DNA from: CAZMNY01 sp964567745
GTDB lineage: Bacteria; Planctomycetota; Planctomycetia; Pirellulales; Pirellulaceae
Direction: 5' to 3'
DNA length: 64,000 nucleotides
Assembly (NCBI GenBank): GCA_964567745.1
Contig: CAZMNY010000020.1
Location: 1-64,000 of the forward strand
The translations under genes and the position numbers were made by a program. Below are positions 54,301 through 61,895 of this stretch, piece after piece; the first letter of the stretch is position 1; every line of letters begins with the position of its first letter. The notes under the pieces were generated by a model. It worked only from the letters and a program-made list of their open reading frames with translations, was not told the DNA's origin and did no database searches.

Positions 54301-55088
54301 CCTTTTCGCGGCGGATCGCCCACTTGCGCTCGCGGGACGATATCGAGATAGCCGGCGCCGGTACCGTTAAATGGCCGCCCGTTAATAATGAACTCATTGC
54401 CAATCGATGGCAGGCCGGTTGAGCTGCCGTCTGAGTCGAACGTGGCAACTCGAACAAAGAACTGATCGCCGCCCGGCGTGAGCGGGTTAAATGGATAGCC
54501 CCGTTCGCCGTAGCTGTTGGGACCCTCGATGCCATCGTCGTCGCCGGCTAGACCCCAGAGGCCGTCGCCGCCTTTGCTAATGTAGTAATCGACGACCCGT
54601 GTGCTGTGGCCAGCCAACGGCCCGGAAATCATCGTCAGAACTCGACCATTGAAGTAGTCGTCGAGCAACATATTGTGGTCTTGAGGCAGCAGCGGGTGCC
54701 GACCGAACGGCTGACTTGCAAGAACGCTGAAATTGAACCGCAGCGTAATGAAATCTCCGCCCGCGGCAGGCGCTGCGTGAATCAGCGACGTGTTGCCGAC
54801 AACGACGCCTTTGACGCCGTCGTTGCCGTTGAGGTCGCCAAGCAAGTCTTGGCCATGTATGGCTGAGGGAGTTTTTGTTCCCTTTGTGCCTCGAATGAGC
54901 TGATAGATCGCCAGGTCAGTGAGTTTTTCCGGTTGTTCCGCCAGCTTCTGCCGCTTGGCCGACGCGAATGCGGAGACGCGGAATTGCCTGGCCAAGACGA
55001 TATAGGTCAGGCCGACAACGACGAATAAGACCAGCAAGCTGAGCACGACCAACAGCACTACACCACGATCTGATTTGTGACGCGTCAT
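48303..55088 (-). CDS. Giant GspK/PilX-like secreted protein with calcium-type repeats
   Basis: A 2261-residue protein from the ATG at 55088 (GGAGAAGAG upstream; an ATG at 55103 is possible). The N-terminus RGVVLLVVLSLLVLFVVVGL is a pilin-like helix as in GspK/PilX minor pseudopilins, which cap the pseudopilus. The body holds about nine copies of an acidic repeat of the form DGxWGxAGxDDNxNGTxDD followed by xxEAGWPGSDD, resembling EF-hand or thrombospondin type-3 calcium loops. A Gly/Pro run (PPGGG repeats) lies near residues 1265-1305. KINLNTIPMTDL, near the C-terminus, resembles the helix-hairpin of GspK. GspK is usually ~300-350 residues, so this is vastly enlarged. It lies 150 bp after the other pseudopilin genes. 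Confidence 0.65.
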   Translation of the reverse strand: MTRHKSDRGVVLLVVLSLLVLFVVVGLTYIVLARQFRVSAFASAKRQKLAEQPEKLTDLAIYQLIRGTKGTKTPSAIHGQDLLGDLNGNDGVKGVVVGNTSLIHAAPAAGGDFITLRFNFSVLASQPFGRHPLLPQDHNMLLDDYFNGRVLTMISGPLAGHSTRVVDYYISKGGDGLWGLAGDDDGIEGPNSYGERGYPFNPLTPGGDQFFVRVATFDSDGSSTGLPSIGNEFIINGRPFNGTGAGYLDIVPRAQVGDPPRKGMGTATFNLDAFAYDRGLDGEWGIAGSDDDGLNGTDDAGEAGWAGSDDTPINMALAPHYGAYPGTVVSPDLGGVDEPYDAVDYQNMYLAMISPDAEMPIIPSFHRPALVNYWRNNPDPTISGQWNPTTNPRWWKEMRRRVIFRPMPWDHPNFSGGNRNMAMTPSDVDWDMASTDGAPGVAGRDDDNNGIVDDWSEIGWPGSDDRVTTAADLRLHAAMIGGGYDIDNDGDGRKDSVWMDIGLPIKTGPDGRSYKPLVAVLCVDNDGRLNVNAHGQMAHLPHIDNRYASWLPGPDGRPGVSGFDDDNNGTDDDASEFGWPGSDDQYVVNPATLPPGRHPSSGAIDPQYQLLFPDNRNPRGVSTSVPLPRGRGEGPAEISLLPGFTGAYRQAHTVMLARYGGGLPGITNGRQDKWSVVHHQGAPVHHFEPWQTLSPMLARRPDRPIRDFWLPGPDGNWGRAGIDDNQNGTTDEYLESGFPGTDDFHYNTAYGDPSNIRGLGPVGMDLVGNAYHLDQGFVNEYVDNPYEHSPQANSLSDGGAPRYTVHDLEGMQRANDSDSRLLKSQLMDVASLSLSGGEEAAAYRRHLLTTVGAHIPVPSTGVTSSRRAMASPMVGPVTAWPSPRGANGNRRSPHVLDLYVEKLLRNGVTSAALQGQLNKIVPWEIRHGLKFDINRPFGNGLDDNHDDVVDDPQEWFNGEIAFTSFRAPPTFGRIGPAVAPLFGRVGFSHRNGGPSNLDPRAVYARHLYCMMMLLVEDGYVQPFYEPGEETAIRTESQSSYGDNRLLREITAQRIAQWAVNVVDFRDADAIMTPFEYDLNPFDGWDVDGWVGFGPGPDGAWGAAGVDDDMNSIVDDRSEAGAGDDVDDRLLVPPARPRAVARQRRVVWGVERPDLMLTEVKAKHNVRTKDSDHDNGMQKRLNDNPNPDQTMDQYRVPQGSMFIELYCPQNRFLHDPRMPAELYDFDGKLDLHRLAPGQNPTAMMPQRLDRPHPVWQIVVARKSPDAQGGPPGGGPPGGGPPGGGPPGGGGPPGGGPPGGGPPSRPPGTPKERLDNHNQLFTTTEFDPFNMRIIYDDRLARQQNLEGRDGDKMEIDRIVWFVKRSLNAADYGDNIFQHFGDWDPKLAPGHYAVVAPRPSTRISNRLTPPTAPADLPPQELKIDIASASPTFGQFTAVDYDGNPQTPTNVKPILGIVAAMPPRPTWQNTNGVIPQYAQDWGIGLSISEPLASSTQYYQPPDYAHPLGASYPDDYYYDEDAAAMGMMPPNTLPDTPFDGDDPGATWRVRPLKNADGDDMLEVDTYENVRTTFLQRLANPKLPWNPMPGTPPAGQPAYNPAFPVNPYISVDWASTDLTVYNGEDRTDQDPDDTSKQNPGGLEFASRQRGKNGPGNQMQDFFNPVSNDPATNGKHAGASSTHAFQYELKHTLGFLNNSDPAGTMPAALRFRREGVLTPAGTTSLQYMGDPMVLPLPTVWWNNRPFANAFELLQVPSSTPSRFFLEFQSNRDLVTPPVEYDNYNEFPTLAKKRRFYQLLNFFSSHSYNPLNNQVRRITGRPVAGSNFYRLFDFVETPSPFVDTEKWLNPAASALAASPGTDGRWGRAGVDDNVDGEIDDLGEAGWPDSDDLNTAQDGFRAPFNRVSKQRDPGKINLNTIPMTDLRGPDGEWGVAGVDDNNNGTIDDVGEFGLARIGGQILEGVSDDLRAGPLEGIMKGYPSLDTARFANKFFMSRRGYHTVPRATLSPFAPLASRGGYGIRGGNNAGDHALDLDPYYPTRFANPFRPAWATTLSPLPVRTQMVRDGLQIAKNQINGTTLIDPNTGSAFIDDAQGTLLRRDSLSPTRGADGQWGAAGIDDNLDGTIDNEADGGAGDDVYRNEPLFVPDPTTSPISVARWRDQNHNSNHRYLGMSRMANLTSTTSNVFSVWVTVGFFEVEPVHKPKAGGGFEIPESHPDGYRLGRELGSDTGNIKRHRGYYIIDRSIPVAYEPGENHNVDRAILLRRFIQ
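51184..51300. repeat. 15-bp tandem repeats encoding PPGGG
   Basis: About seven or eight units of AGGTCCGCCACCGGG type encode the Gly/Pro linker inside the giant pseudopilin-like protein. They are prone to slippage and could vary between strains. Confidence 0.85.
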
Positions 55089-55238
55089 CTGTCTCTTCTC
55101 CATGAGTCCACCCCGTCGAAAAACAACGGGCCTCGTTGTACGGCCGCTCGTGGTCGCGAGTCGAACGGCAATCGTTTGTTTGTTACGTATCTAAGTCCGA
55201 ACGAAAATGGCTCGCTCGCGTTCTACTCGATACGCCTC

Positions 55239-56663
55239 TTACTGACTCCACAAGGACGATGATTCCAAGCGGATGGTCTTTTCGTAAACGGCCACCACAC
55301 CGGACACCAGCGTGGCTTGAGTGTAGAAGACGCGAGTTGCGTCTTGCCATTCGGGGCGAGTCCAATCGGGGCCTTCCAATGTGATTTGGCGACGCCAGAC
55401 AGTGCCGCCGCCGTTGAAGGGCATTGTCGATGCTCCGCGCACTTGATCGGTATCAGCCGACGAGACGCGGTACCAGCGAAAAATGGGACCGGCGATTGAG
55501 TCGGCTGCCAGCATGACCCAATTATTTCGCCGTACGTCGCCCAAGATGTGTTCGTCTTCGGCTGGATCCGGCGCTTCAAGAATGACCACGCCTCCGCCGT
55601 AGCCGCCGCTGACAAAGCTCGCCACGTTGGCGACTTTCTCATTCTTGTCGTCCATCACCATCAATGGATCGCGATTGTGAAACACGACAACCGACAGCGT
55701 GTATTCTTCTCGCGAGCGGGTCGCTTGGGTGAGATCGAGTTTCGGTGCCAATGTGGCCATCCAGGAAAACTCGCCCTTGGCGGTTCGGTTGTTAATCTCG
55801 TCATCCGATCCAGTCCAACCGGCTTCACCATAGTCATCGATACCGTTGGCACCGTCGTCATCGAAATCGGCGACACCCCATCCGCCGTCCTTGCCTTCGT
55901 TAAATCCCCAAGTGTAGGAATAGACGTTTTCGTCTTTTGGAAACTCAACAGCCAAATCGTCGCCGGAAACGAAAATCTGATTGGCCTGAGCGAAGGAGAG
56001 CGGATTGTTGCCGACCGGGCTGGCCTTCAATGTGATCCTGGTCATACGCGGAATCGAGGCACCGATGGTTGATGGGTGAGTTGGCGGGTAATAAGGAAAG
56101 AAGCTGGCTCGAGGCGTTCCGAGCGTGGACGGCAGCGATGATCCGAGCAAGTCGGGAATGTTGGCGTTGAGGAATCGGGGGTCGATGCAAAAAGCTTGCA
56201 CCATATTGCCGTGATAAGCGCCGGGATTGCCAGGAATATCTCCGAACAAACTGTTCGAGGGAATGTAAGCATTGGTTGTGTAGTCGTAGACTTGCCAATT
56301 GGCGAGGCCCGGTCCGGGGCGGAAGGGTGTGAATTGACGCGCGCTCGGTTTGGGGCTCCATGCGAGCCACATATCGGGCCGGCGGTAGCCACGCATGTCG
56401 ATCTCTTCGACCATCGATTGGCCCAACACAGCGGCTCGATCCGTGATGTCGCCCTGCCGAGCGTGATGTGCGGCGAGAGGCATCAAGGCGATGACGCCGA
56501 GCAATCCGACCGTCACAACGCCGATAGCAAAAGTGACTTCGATCAAGCTGACGCCCCGGCGCTGTCGTCGATTCACGCGGCTCCGCGTCGTGCTGTGACG
56601 GCTTGGGCAGTCTTGGCTCGCGCTGTGTTGCATTGCTAAGTATGTCTTGATAAGTCGGAACAC
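55239..56663 (-). CDS. Prepilin-type pseudopilin (GspI/PilV-like)
   Basis: 474 residues from a GTG at 56663, immediately after the previous stop, with GGAGG 7 nt upstream; a later in-frame ATG is possible. The prepilin site is RRGVSLIEVTFAIGVVTVGL (cleavage after Gly; Glu at +5). The long N-terminal leader (~37 residues) is unusual. The ectodomain has one copy of the acidic repeat (GWGVADFDDDGANGIDDYGE, then AGWTGSDDE). It probably joins the pseudopilus of the type II secretion-like system. Typical GspI proteins are much smaller. Confidence 0.78.
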   Translation of the reverse strand: MFRLIKTYLAMQHSASQDCPSRHSTTRSRVNRRQRRGVSLIEVTFAIGVVTVGLLGVIALMPLAAHHARQGDITDRAAVLGQSMVEEIDMRGYRRPDMWLAWSPKPSARQFTPFRPGPGLANWQVYDYTTNAYIPSNSLFGDIPGNPGAYHGNMVQAFCIDPRFLNANIPDLLGSSLPSTLGTPRASFFPYYPPTHPSTIGASIPRMTRITLKASPVGNNPLSFAQANQIFVSGDDLAVEFPKDENVYSYTWGFNEGKDGGWGVADFDDDGANGIDDYGEAGWTGSDDEINNRTAKGEFSWMATLAPKLDLTQATRSREEYTLSVVVFHNRDPLMVMDDKNEKVANVASFVSGGYGGGVVILEAPDPAEDEHILGDVRRNNWVMLAADSIAGPIFRWYRVSSADTDQVRGASTMPFNGGGTVWRRQITLEGPDWTRPEWQDATRVFYTQATLVSGVVAVYEKTIRLESSSLWSQ

Positions 56664-57938
56664 TTAGCGTCCTCCGTATGATTGAGACTCAACGGCGCTG
56701 AGACGCGATTGAGAAATAGCGTCGGCGATCTTCTGCGGGTCGGCAAGCGCAGAGTCGAGCGTGATGGTTTCGTTGTCGCTAACGGTGACAAGTCCGTTGC
56801 GATGTCCGATGGAGACCCAGCTTGTGTCGTCGCCCGCCATCAAGTTTGCGTAGACCTCTTCCGATGCTTCGCGTTGACCGTTGCCGTTTGCGTCTTCGAA
56901 GTTGATCACGTTGGCTAACGTGTTTGCAAGGTCGCCCGGATTGGGCGGGCTAACCAATTCCGCTTTGCCCACGAGCAAGTGAATCGGCTGCTGAGCTCGT
57001 GTGCGGATCCCGTTGAAGTAGACGCTATCGACGTTGCCCGTCGGCGAAAACATGATCACCACGGGATGGTTGAACACGCCAGTTGGCATGGCGCCAAACT
57101 CGCCGCCGCTCGGGCCGAGCCCGGACACGGACAAGTCGATGGTGATGCCGGTGGGAATCGCGTAGGGGGAAGAAAGCATGCGGACCGGCGAGCGGAAAAT
57201 CTGAAAACGGGCTTCCTTGAACGCCTCTTGAGGCGCGGCTGGCGCGATCCAAATGTCGTCGGTTCCATAGACGCCGCCGTCCGAAACTCCATTGAGGCCA
57301 GGCCCCCAAACGGTTTCCGGATGGTCGAAAACCAAATCGGCATGTGTCGGAAATCCAGGGACCGGATTGTTGGCGATAATCTTGTAAAGCGGGCCGCGAA
57401 AATTGAAGCGAATCAGATCGCCCGGGCTGGCGAGAAGTCGAGCGCCTTCGCTTCCGAGAATCGGCGCGAACGTCGCTGTCTCCGGCATTCCGTCGCCATC
57501 GTCCGACCTCGGCGCGCCTCGGTCGCCGATGTTATCGACGGTGCCGTCCTTATCATCGTCCAGATTGGCCACGCCCCACTCGCCGTCGACGCCAAGGCCA
57601 TGGTTCATATCGCGAAGGAAACAAGTCGCATCATCCATATCGCCCGTGTAGGGGATGGGGACTTCGACGACGAAGACTTGCACGCTCTGCATCGCTCCTA
57701 TCGGATTGCCCAACGGGTCTGATGTGTCGAGTCGTTCGATGGCGATTCCGATGGGACGACCGTGTTCGGCGGCCAGAGCTTTGGCCTTCATGATGATGCC
57801 GCTGAGGCCGCGCGTGGCCTCAACAAGTTTTCGCTCTTCGATACCCTTGCGAAACATGGGCGCAGCGGCTGCTAATAAGACCACGACAATCGTGATCACG
57901 ACAAGCAGTTCGACGAGCGTTAATCCGCGCCGGCTCAT
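56664..57938 (-). CDS. Prepilin-type pseudopilin (GspH-like)
   Basis: 424 residues; the leader is MSRRGLTLVELLVVITIVVV, so cleavage after Gly5 leaves a canonical LTLVEL helix. The ectodomain contains the acidic repeat (DGEWGVANLDDDKDGTVDN, then RGAPRSDDGDG) and a beta-rich C-terminal half ending in an extended Ser-rich tail. GspH-like placement is by operon order and the TLVEL start. Its ATG overlaps the preceding stop by one base (TAATG), so it is translated with the upstream gene. Confidence 0.78.
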   Translation of the reverse strand: MSRRGLTLVELLVVITIVVVLLAAAAPMFRKGIEERKLVEATRGLSGIIMKAKALAAEHGRPIGIAIERLDTSDPLGNPIGAMQSVQVFVVEVPIPYTGDMDDATCFLRDMNHGLGVDGEWGVANLDDDKDGTVDNIGDRGAPRSDDGDGMPETATFAPILGSEGARLLASPGDLIRFNFRGPLYKIIANNPVPGFPTHADLVFDHPETVWGPGLNGVSDGGVYGTDDIWIAPAAPQEAFKEARFQIFRSPVRMLSSPYAIPTGITIDLSVSGLGPSGGEFGAMPTGVFNHPVVIMFSPTGNVDSVYFNGIRTRAQQPIHLLVGKAELVSPPNPGDLANTLANVINFEDANGNGQREASEEVYANLMAGDDTSWVSIGHRNGLVTVSDNETITLDSALADPQKIADAISQSRLSAVESQSYGGR

Positions 57939-59089
57939 TAGTTGCCTCGCGTTTCCAAGTTGTGATTATCGATGTTGTCTCGAACGCCAAACCCGATGGG
58001 CGTTCCCAAAACGTCGCTCAAGTTGGCCGAGTTTCCAGTCGACGTGTACGGGTCGCTAGGAAACGGGCTGCCGCCGAGCTGCGACTGACTCGAACGAAAG
58101 ATCGCCGGTAGCGGACTGCCCAGTGCAATCGCGGAGCCGTTTTCGTCGGCTTGATAGACGTCGTAAACTCCGTCCTCGCCCGCTGAGTAGATCAGCGGAT
58201 AGAGTCCGAACGGGTTGAATTTCAGGTTGGCGTCGGTCGCTCGCGGATCGGCCAACAAGACGTCGAAGAAGTCAGGCGACTTCTTGGCATTGCGAGTCTG
58301 AATCTCGGAAATGACAACGTCGTCGGATCCGTCCCAGCCCGCTTCGGAGTTGTTGTCGACGTTTCCATCGCCGTCGTCATCAACTCCGGAAACGCCCCAC
58401 TCGCCATCGGGGCCGACGGTTGTGCTAAAGCCGGGCGCCCAACGCAGCCAACGCAATGGTTGCCCCATGCCGTCGAGCACCTCGTTCATGCCGTCGTTGT
58501 CGGTGTCGCCGATTTCGTCCGTGCGAAAGAAATCCAGCGCGGACGACTCGCCGTCCCTCATCGACGACAGGATCAAATAGAGGCACTCAGCGCTCTGATT
58601 TGTTGTTGTCCAAGTCGGGCCGCCTTTGAGCGATTCCGCATTCGACCAGGCGAACAAGTACGACGATCGAACCGAGGGTGCGGCGAGACCCGGCACCGCG
58701 GGTCCGTCGTGAATGTCGCTGATTCGGTCAGGCAACTCCATTCGCATCAGGTCGCGAATCGCCAACATGCGGAACTGCCGTCGCTCACGCTGAATGCGGC
58801 GGTTGTATTGAACTATCGACTCCGTGGCAAGTTTCGCGCTTCGAGCATACCTCGCCGGCGCAGGGCGTGATTTGTAGGTCGCCCATTTCGAGGTCAGCAT
58901 GTCGTTGACCTTGGCGATGATCACTCGAGTCCGCGTGAGTCTGGCAAGTTGCTGAGCGCGGAACATGGCGAACAGCGACATGCTGGAGAGAATCGTGATG
59001 ATCGTGATCGTGACTAGCAGCTCCACCAAGGTGAAACCAAGCCGCGAGGTCTCTCGAACATCCGATTTTCTTCGAACGCACAAGCTCAT
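57938..59089 (-). CDS. Prepilin-type pseudopilin (GspJ/GspH-like)
   Basis: 383 residues with the site RLGFTLVELLVTITIITILS (cleavage after Gly). The ectodomain begins with a basic helix (RLTRTRVIIAKVNDMLTSKW) and contains one acidic repeat (GPDGEWGVSGVDDDGDGNVD, then EAGWDGSDD). It starts in an ATGA overlap with the GspG gene and is followed by TAATG, so the three are tightly coupled. Which minor pseudopilin it corresponds to cannot be settled. Confidence 0.78.
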   Translation of the reverse strand: MSLCVRRKSDVRETSRLGFTLVELLVTITIITILSSMSLFAMFRAQQLARLTRTRVIIAKVNDMLTSKWATYKSRPAPARYARSAKLATESIVQYNRRIQRERRQFRMLAIRDLMRMELPDRISDIHDGPAVPGLAAPSVRSSYLFAWSNAESLKGGPTWTTTNQSAECLYLILSSMRDGESSALDFFRTDEIGDTDNDGMNEVLDGMGQPLRWLRWAPGFSTTVGPDGEWGVSGVDDDGDGNVDNNSEAGWDGSDDVVISEIQTRNAKKSPDFFDVLLADPRATDANLKFNPFGLYPLIYSAGEDGVYDVYQADENGSAIALGSPLPAIFRSSQSQLGGSPFPSDPYTSTGNSANLSDVLGTPIGFGVRDNIDNHNLETRGN

Positions 59090-60168
59090 GGGATCAGGTC
59101 CTCCAGCGTGCGGCCTTCGCTGTAGTTGGTGATGTTATCCAATTCGCTGTTTCCGTAGCCGATCGTCGGCGATGCCACGGCCGGATAGGTTCGAATGCCG
59201 CTCGGCGCCGTCAAGGGATCGCCCGATGGATAGAAGGAGAGCGAGAGCCCGTACTTGCCATCGAGACTGCCGCAAATAATCTGAAACGAGTCGCGTTTCA
59301 CGTAGAAGAACGACGCGGCTCGGTGGGTGTCGAGCGGGTGTTGTTGTGCGGAGGGAATCACGTCCAATGATTTTTGGGGACGAGCGATGCCCATCGGATC
59401 GTTTGGATCGGGATCCGAGATGGGTACGGCGGTGTAGGTCGCCGTTCCGCCCGATGACAAATCGAGAGTGACATTCCATAAGTCGGTTGGCGAGTGTTCG
59501 GCGTGAATGAACACTTTGCCCGAGCTAGCCGGCAGCGAGGGATAGAGAGTCGCCGGCATCGACGTGCTGTAGCTCTTCGCGTTGAAGTAGGTGTAGGGAA
59601 CGCCGTCCGCGGGAGCGTATGGCGGGTAGTACTCATCGAATCCGTCGTTGTCTCGATCTTGAAGACGTTGCGGGGCGAAATCAAAATCGAATCGCGTGTC
59701 GGCTTGGCCGCCTGTGATGGCGTAGTTGCCCGGCCCGTCCGGCCCCGTGAAGGGAGCTCGCGGATTCGTGCTGAGTCCTTTGAGCCAGAAGACAAGGGCT
59801 TCTGCGTTGTCGATTCCCGGCGATGCTTGCAGCAAGAACTTGATGTCGACTGCTTGGATCTTGGGGAAGTTCTTTCGCATGAATCGACCGGAATGGGTCT
59901 GTTGGTATTCGCCCCAAGTCCAACTCTTGGTGGTTCGATTGCGATCGAACTCTTCAAAGTCCGGCGGGTAGCTGCCGTAGTTGGTCTTGAGCGATTCCAT
60001 CAGATTGTTCAGCGCGGTGACTTCGATACCGATCGCCGCCAATCTTGCACGCTTGATCGCACCGCTGATGACAGGCAAGAGCAGAGCGGCCAGAATGCCG
60101 ATAATGATCACCACCACCAGCATCTCGACGAGCGTAAAGCCGGGTCGAGTTTTTCGGGTGCGGGTCAT
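59086..60168 (-). CDS. Major pseudopilin, GspG-like
   Basis: 360 residues with a canonical leader, RPGFTLVEMLVVVIIIGILA, and the GspG-type pattern ALNNLMESLKTNYGSYPPDF after the helix, then an acidic DRDNDGFDEYYPPY. GspG is normally ~140 residues, so the C-terminal domain is greatly enlarged, as often in planctomycetes. GGGAGG lies before the ATG at 60168, the best ribosome site of the operon, suggesting high expression. It forms the shaft of the pseudopilus. Confidence 0.83.
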   Translation of the reverse strand: MTRTRKTRPGFTLVEMLVVVIIIGILAALLLPVISGAIKRARLAAIGIEVTALNNLMESLKTNYGSYPPDFEEFDRNRTTKSWTWGEYQQTHSGRFMRKNFPKIQAVDIKFLLQASPGIDNAEALVFWLKGLSTNPRAPFTGPDGPGNYAITGGQADTRFDFDFAPQRLQDRDNDGFDEYYPPYAPADGVPYTYFNAKSYSTSMPATLYPSLPASSGKVFIHAEHSPTDLWNVTLDLSSGGTATYTAVPISDPDPNDPMGIARPQKSLDVIPSAQQHPLDTHRAASFFYVKRDSFQIICGSLDGKYGLSLSFYPSGDPLTAPSGIRTYPAVASPTIGYGNSELDNITNYSEGRTLEDLIP

Positions 60169-60266
60169 GGAATCCTCCCAGAAGAATGAACGCGAAAAAA
60201 TATGGAACGGCGTCTCGCTGCGTTGTCACCGAGTCGCCAACCGATTGCCCTTTTCAGGGCGTCCGA

Positions 60267-61661
60267 TTAGGACAGGCCGGAAATCAAGCTGACGAGAGGC
60301 ATGAACAGGGCAATAACAATAAAACCGACGGCGACTCCGAGGAAGCAAATCAACAGCGGCTCCATCAACGCCATCAGGCCATCGGTCAGGGTTTTGACTT
60401 CATCGTCGTAGGTGTCGGCGACTTTGTAGAGCATGGTGTCCAATTCACCGGTCTCTTCACCGACATCGACCATGTTGACGACCAGGTCGTCAACGACTCG
60501 CGAATTCATTCGAGTGAGGTACCAAAGCGTTCCAACAACGCTGCCGCCGATCGTCATATAGAGCCCCAACAAGAACAGATCTGGCAAAAACATAATCGCC
60601 ACAACCGGCGTGGCGCCGGCGCAGACCCAGAAGAACAACGTGACTGGGTGGAAACCAGGTTTGGAGTTTTCCTTCATCGGCTTGGCGATCACTTCACCTT
60701 CGCGGATCGCCTCGGACACCTTGCCGTACATCCGTTCGAACATGGCGTTGCCGGACGTCTCGCGAGTAATGTTCAGGCCTTCCAAAATCGGCACGCCACT
60801 GGCAACGAGCGTTCCGAGCGTTCGCGTCGTTCTGGCCATGATGTTCTTTTCAATCAAGTTACCGGCGATCGGAAGCTTGAGGACGAACTGGTCCCAACCC
60901 ATTCGGCCCGCCTTGAACTTGCGGAGCAGTTTGATGCAGAGCCAAATGGCAAGCGGCGCCAATAATCCGATGTACCAATACTTCTGAACGTACTCGGAAA
61001 TGGAGACGAGCAATTTCGTCGCAGCCGGCAGATCGAGCTCAAATTCTTCGAACATCGTGGCGAACACGGGAACGATCTTGATCATGATGAACGTCAAGAT
61101 CGCGATAGCCACCGAGACGACAACGATCGGGTAGATCATCGCGCCTTTGACTTTGCGTTTGAGCATCTCCGAACGCTCGAGGAAGTCGGCCAGACGCTGG
61201 AGGATGACCTCCAAGGCGCCACCCGCTTCACCGGCTTTGATCATGTTGACGTAAAGTCGATTGAAGACTTTGGGGCACTTGGCCATCGATTCGGAAAGAG
61301 TCGAGCCGCCTTCAATTTCGTCGCAAACATCCATCAGGGCGTTCTTGAGTTTGCCGCCCTTGTTGTTGTTTTCCAGAATTCTCAAACTGCGAAGAATCGG
61401 CAGGCCGGCGTCTTGCAGAATGGACAATTGTCGGGTGAACGCGCAGAGGATTTTGGTGCTGGCGCCGCCAATAGCAAATGGTCGCTTCTTCTTCACTCCC
61501 GTCGTGCGGTCGGCGGTCGCCGCCTTCTTGACGGAGATCTTGGTGACGAAGTAGCCCATTTGCCGAATAGTTGTTTGGGCTTCTTCCTCCGTCGCCGCTT
61601 CAATTACGTCACGGATTTCTTGTCCCGTGGCGTCCATCGCTTCAAATTGATAGGTAGGCAT
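60267..61661 (-). CDS. Type II secretion/type IV pilus inner-membrane protein GspF/PilC
   Basis: 464 residues, three membrane segments in the usual GspF places plus extra hydrophobic segments. Domains: MPTYQFEAMDATGQEIRDVI, first GspF repeat (FTRQLSILQDAGLPILRSL ... AGEAGGALEVILQRLADFLE) and second (TRTLGTLVASGVPILEGLNI ... MVDVGEETGELDTMLYKVAD). Between VIAKPMKENSKPGFH and NSRVVDDLVVNMV there is an insertion of about 55 residues with two more hydrophobic helices, which makes it longer than the usual ~400. It is the platform for assembly of the pseudopilus, next to the ATPase GspE. Confidence 0.9.
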   Translation of the reverse strand: MPTYQFEAMDATGQEIRDVIEAATEEEAQTTIRQMGYFVTKISVKKAATADRTTGVKKKRPFAIGGASTKILCAFTRQLSILQDAGLPILRSLRILENNNKGGKLKNALMDVCDEIEGGSTLSESMAKCPKVFNRLYVNMIKAGEAGGALEVILQRLADFLERSEMLKRKVKGAMIYPIVVVSVAIAILTFIMIKIVPVFATMFEEFELDLPAATKLLVSISEYVQKYWYIGLLAPLAIWLCIKLLRKFKAGRMGWDQFVLKLPIAGNLIEKNIMARTTRTLGTLVASGVPILEGLNITRETSGNAMFERMYGKVSEAIREGEVIAKPMKENSKPGFHPVTLFFWVCAGATPVVAIMFLPDLFLLGLYMTIGGSVVGTLWYLTRMNSRVVDDLVVNMVDVGEETGELDTMLYKVADTYDDEVKTLTDGLMALMEPLLICFLGVAVGFIVIALFMPLVSLISGLS

Positions 61662-61895
61662 CGCTTCTCGTCCCGCGTGGAATGGATGTCGTGGATGGTT
61701 TTTGTTTGAGCTTCGTTTGCTGTCACTCGCTCGGCATCAGCGCCTCATCATGGCGAGCCAATGGCGGACGTGCCGTTCAACTGACGTCGATATTTTTGCT
61801 CAAACAAAGTGAGTGGGTGCTGGTCCGATTATTGAGAACCGATCGCTTGCTCGACCGGCGTTTGTACTGTTTGTGGTTGCCTTGCGCTTTGGTTG
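61662..61895. other. Gap between gspF and gspE with an 11-bp inverted repeat
   Basis: 234 bp without a gene. TTTGTTTGAGC (61701-61711) and GCTCAAACAAA (61798-61808) are perfect inverted arms 86 bp apart. Their role is unknown; they could fold the leader of the downstream gene gspF. Confidence 0.5.
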
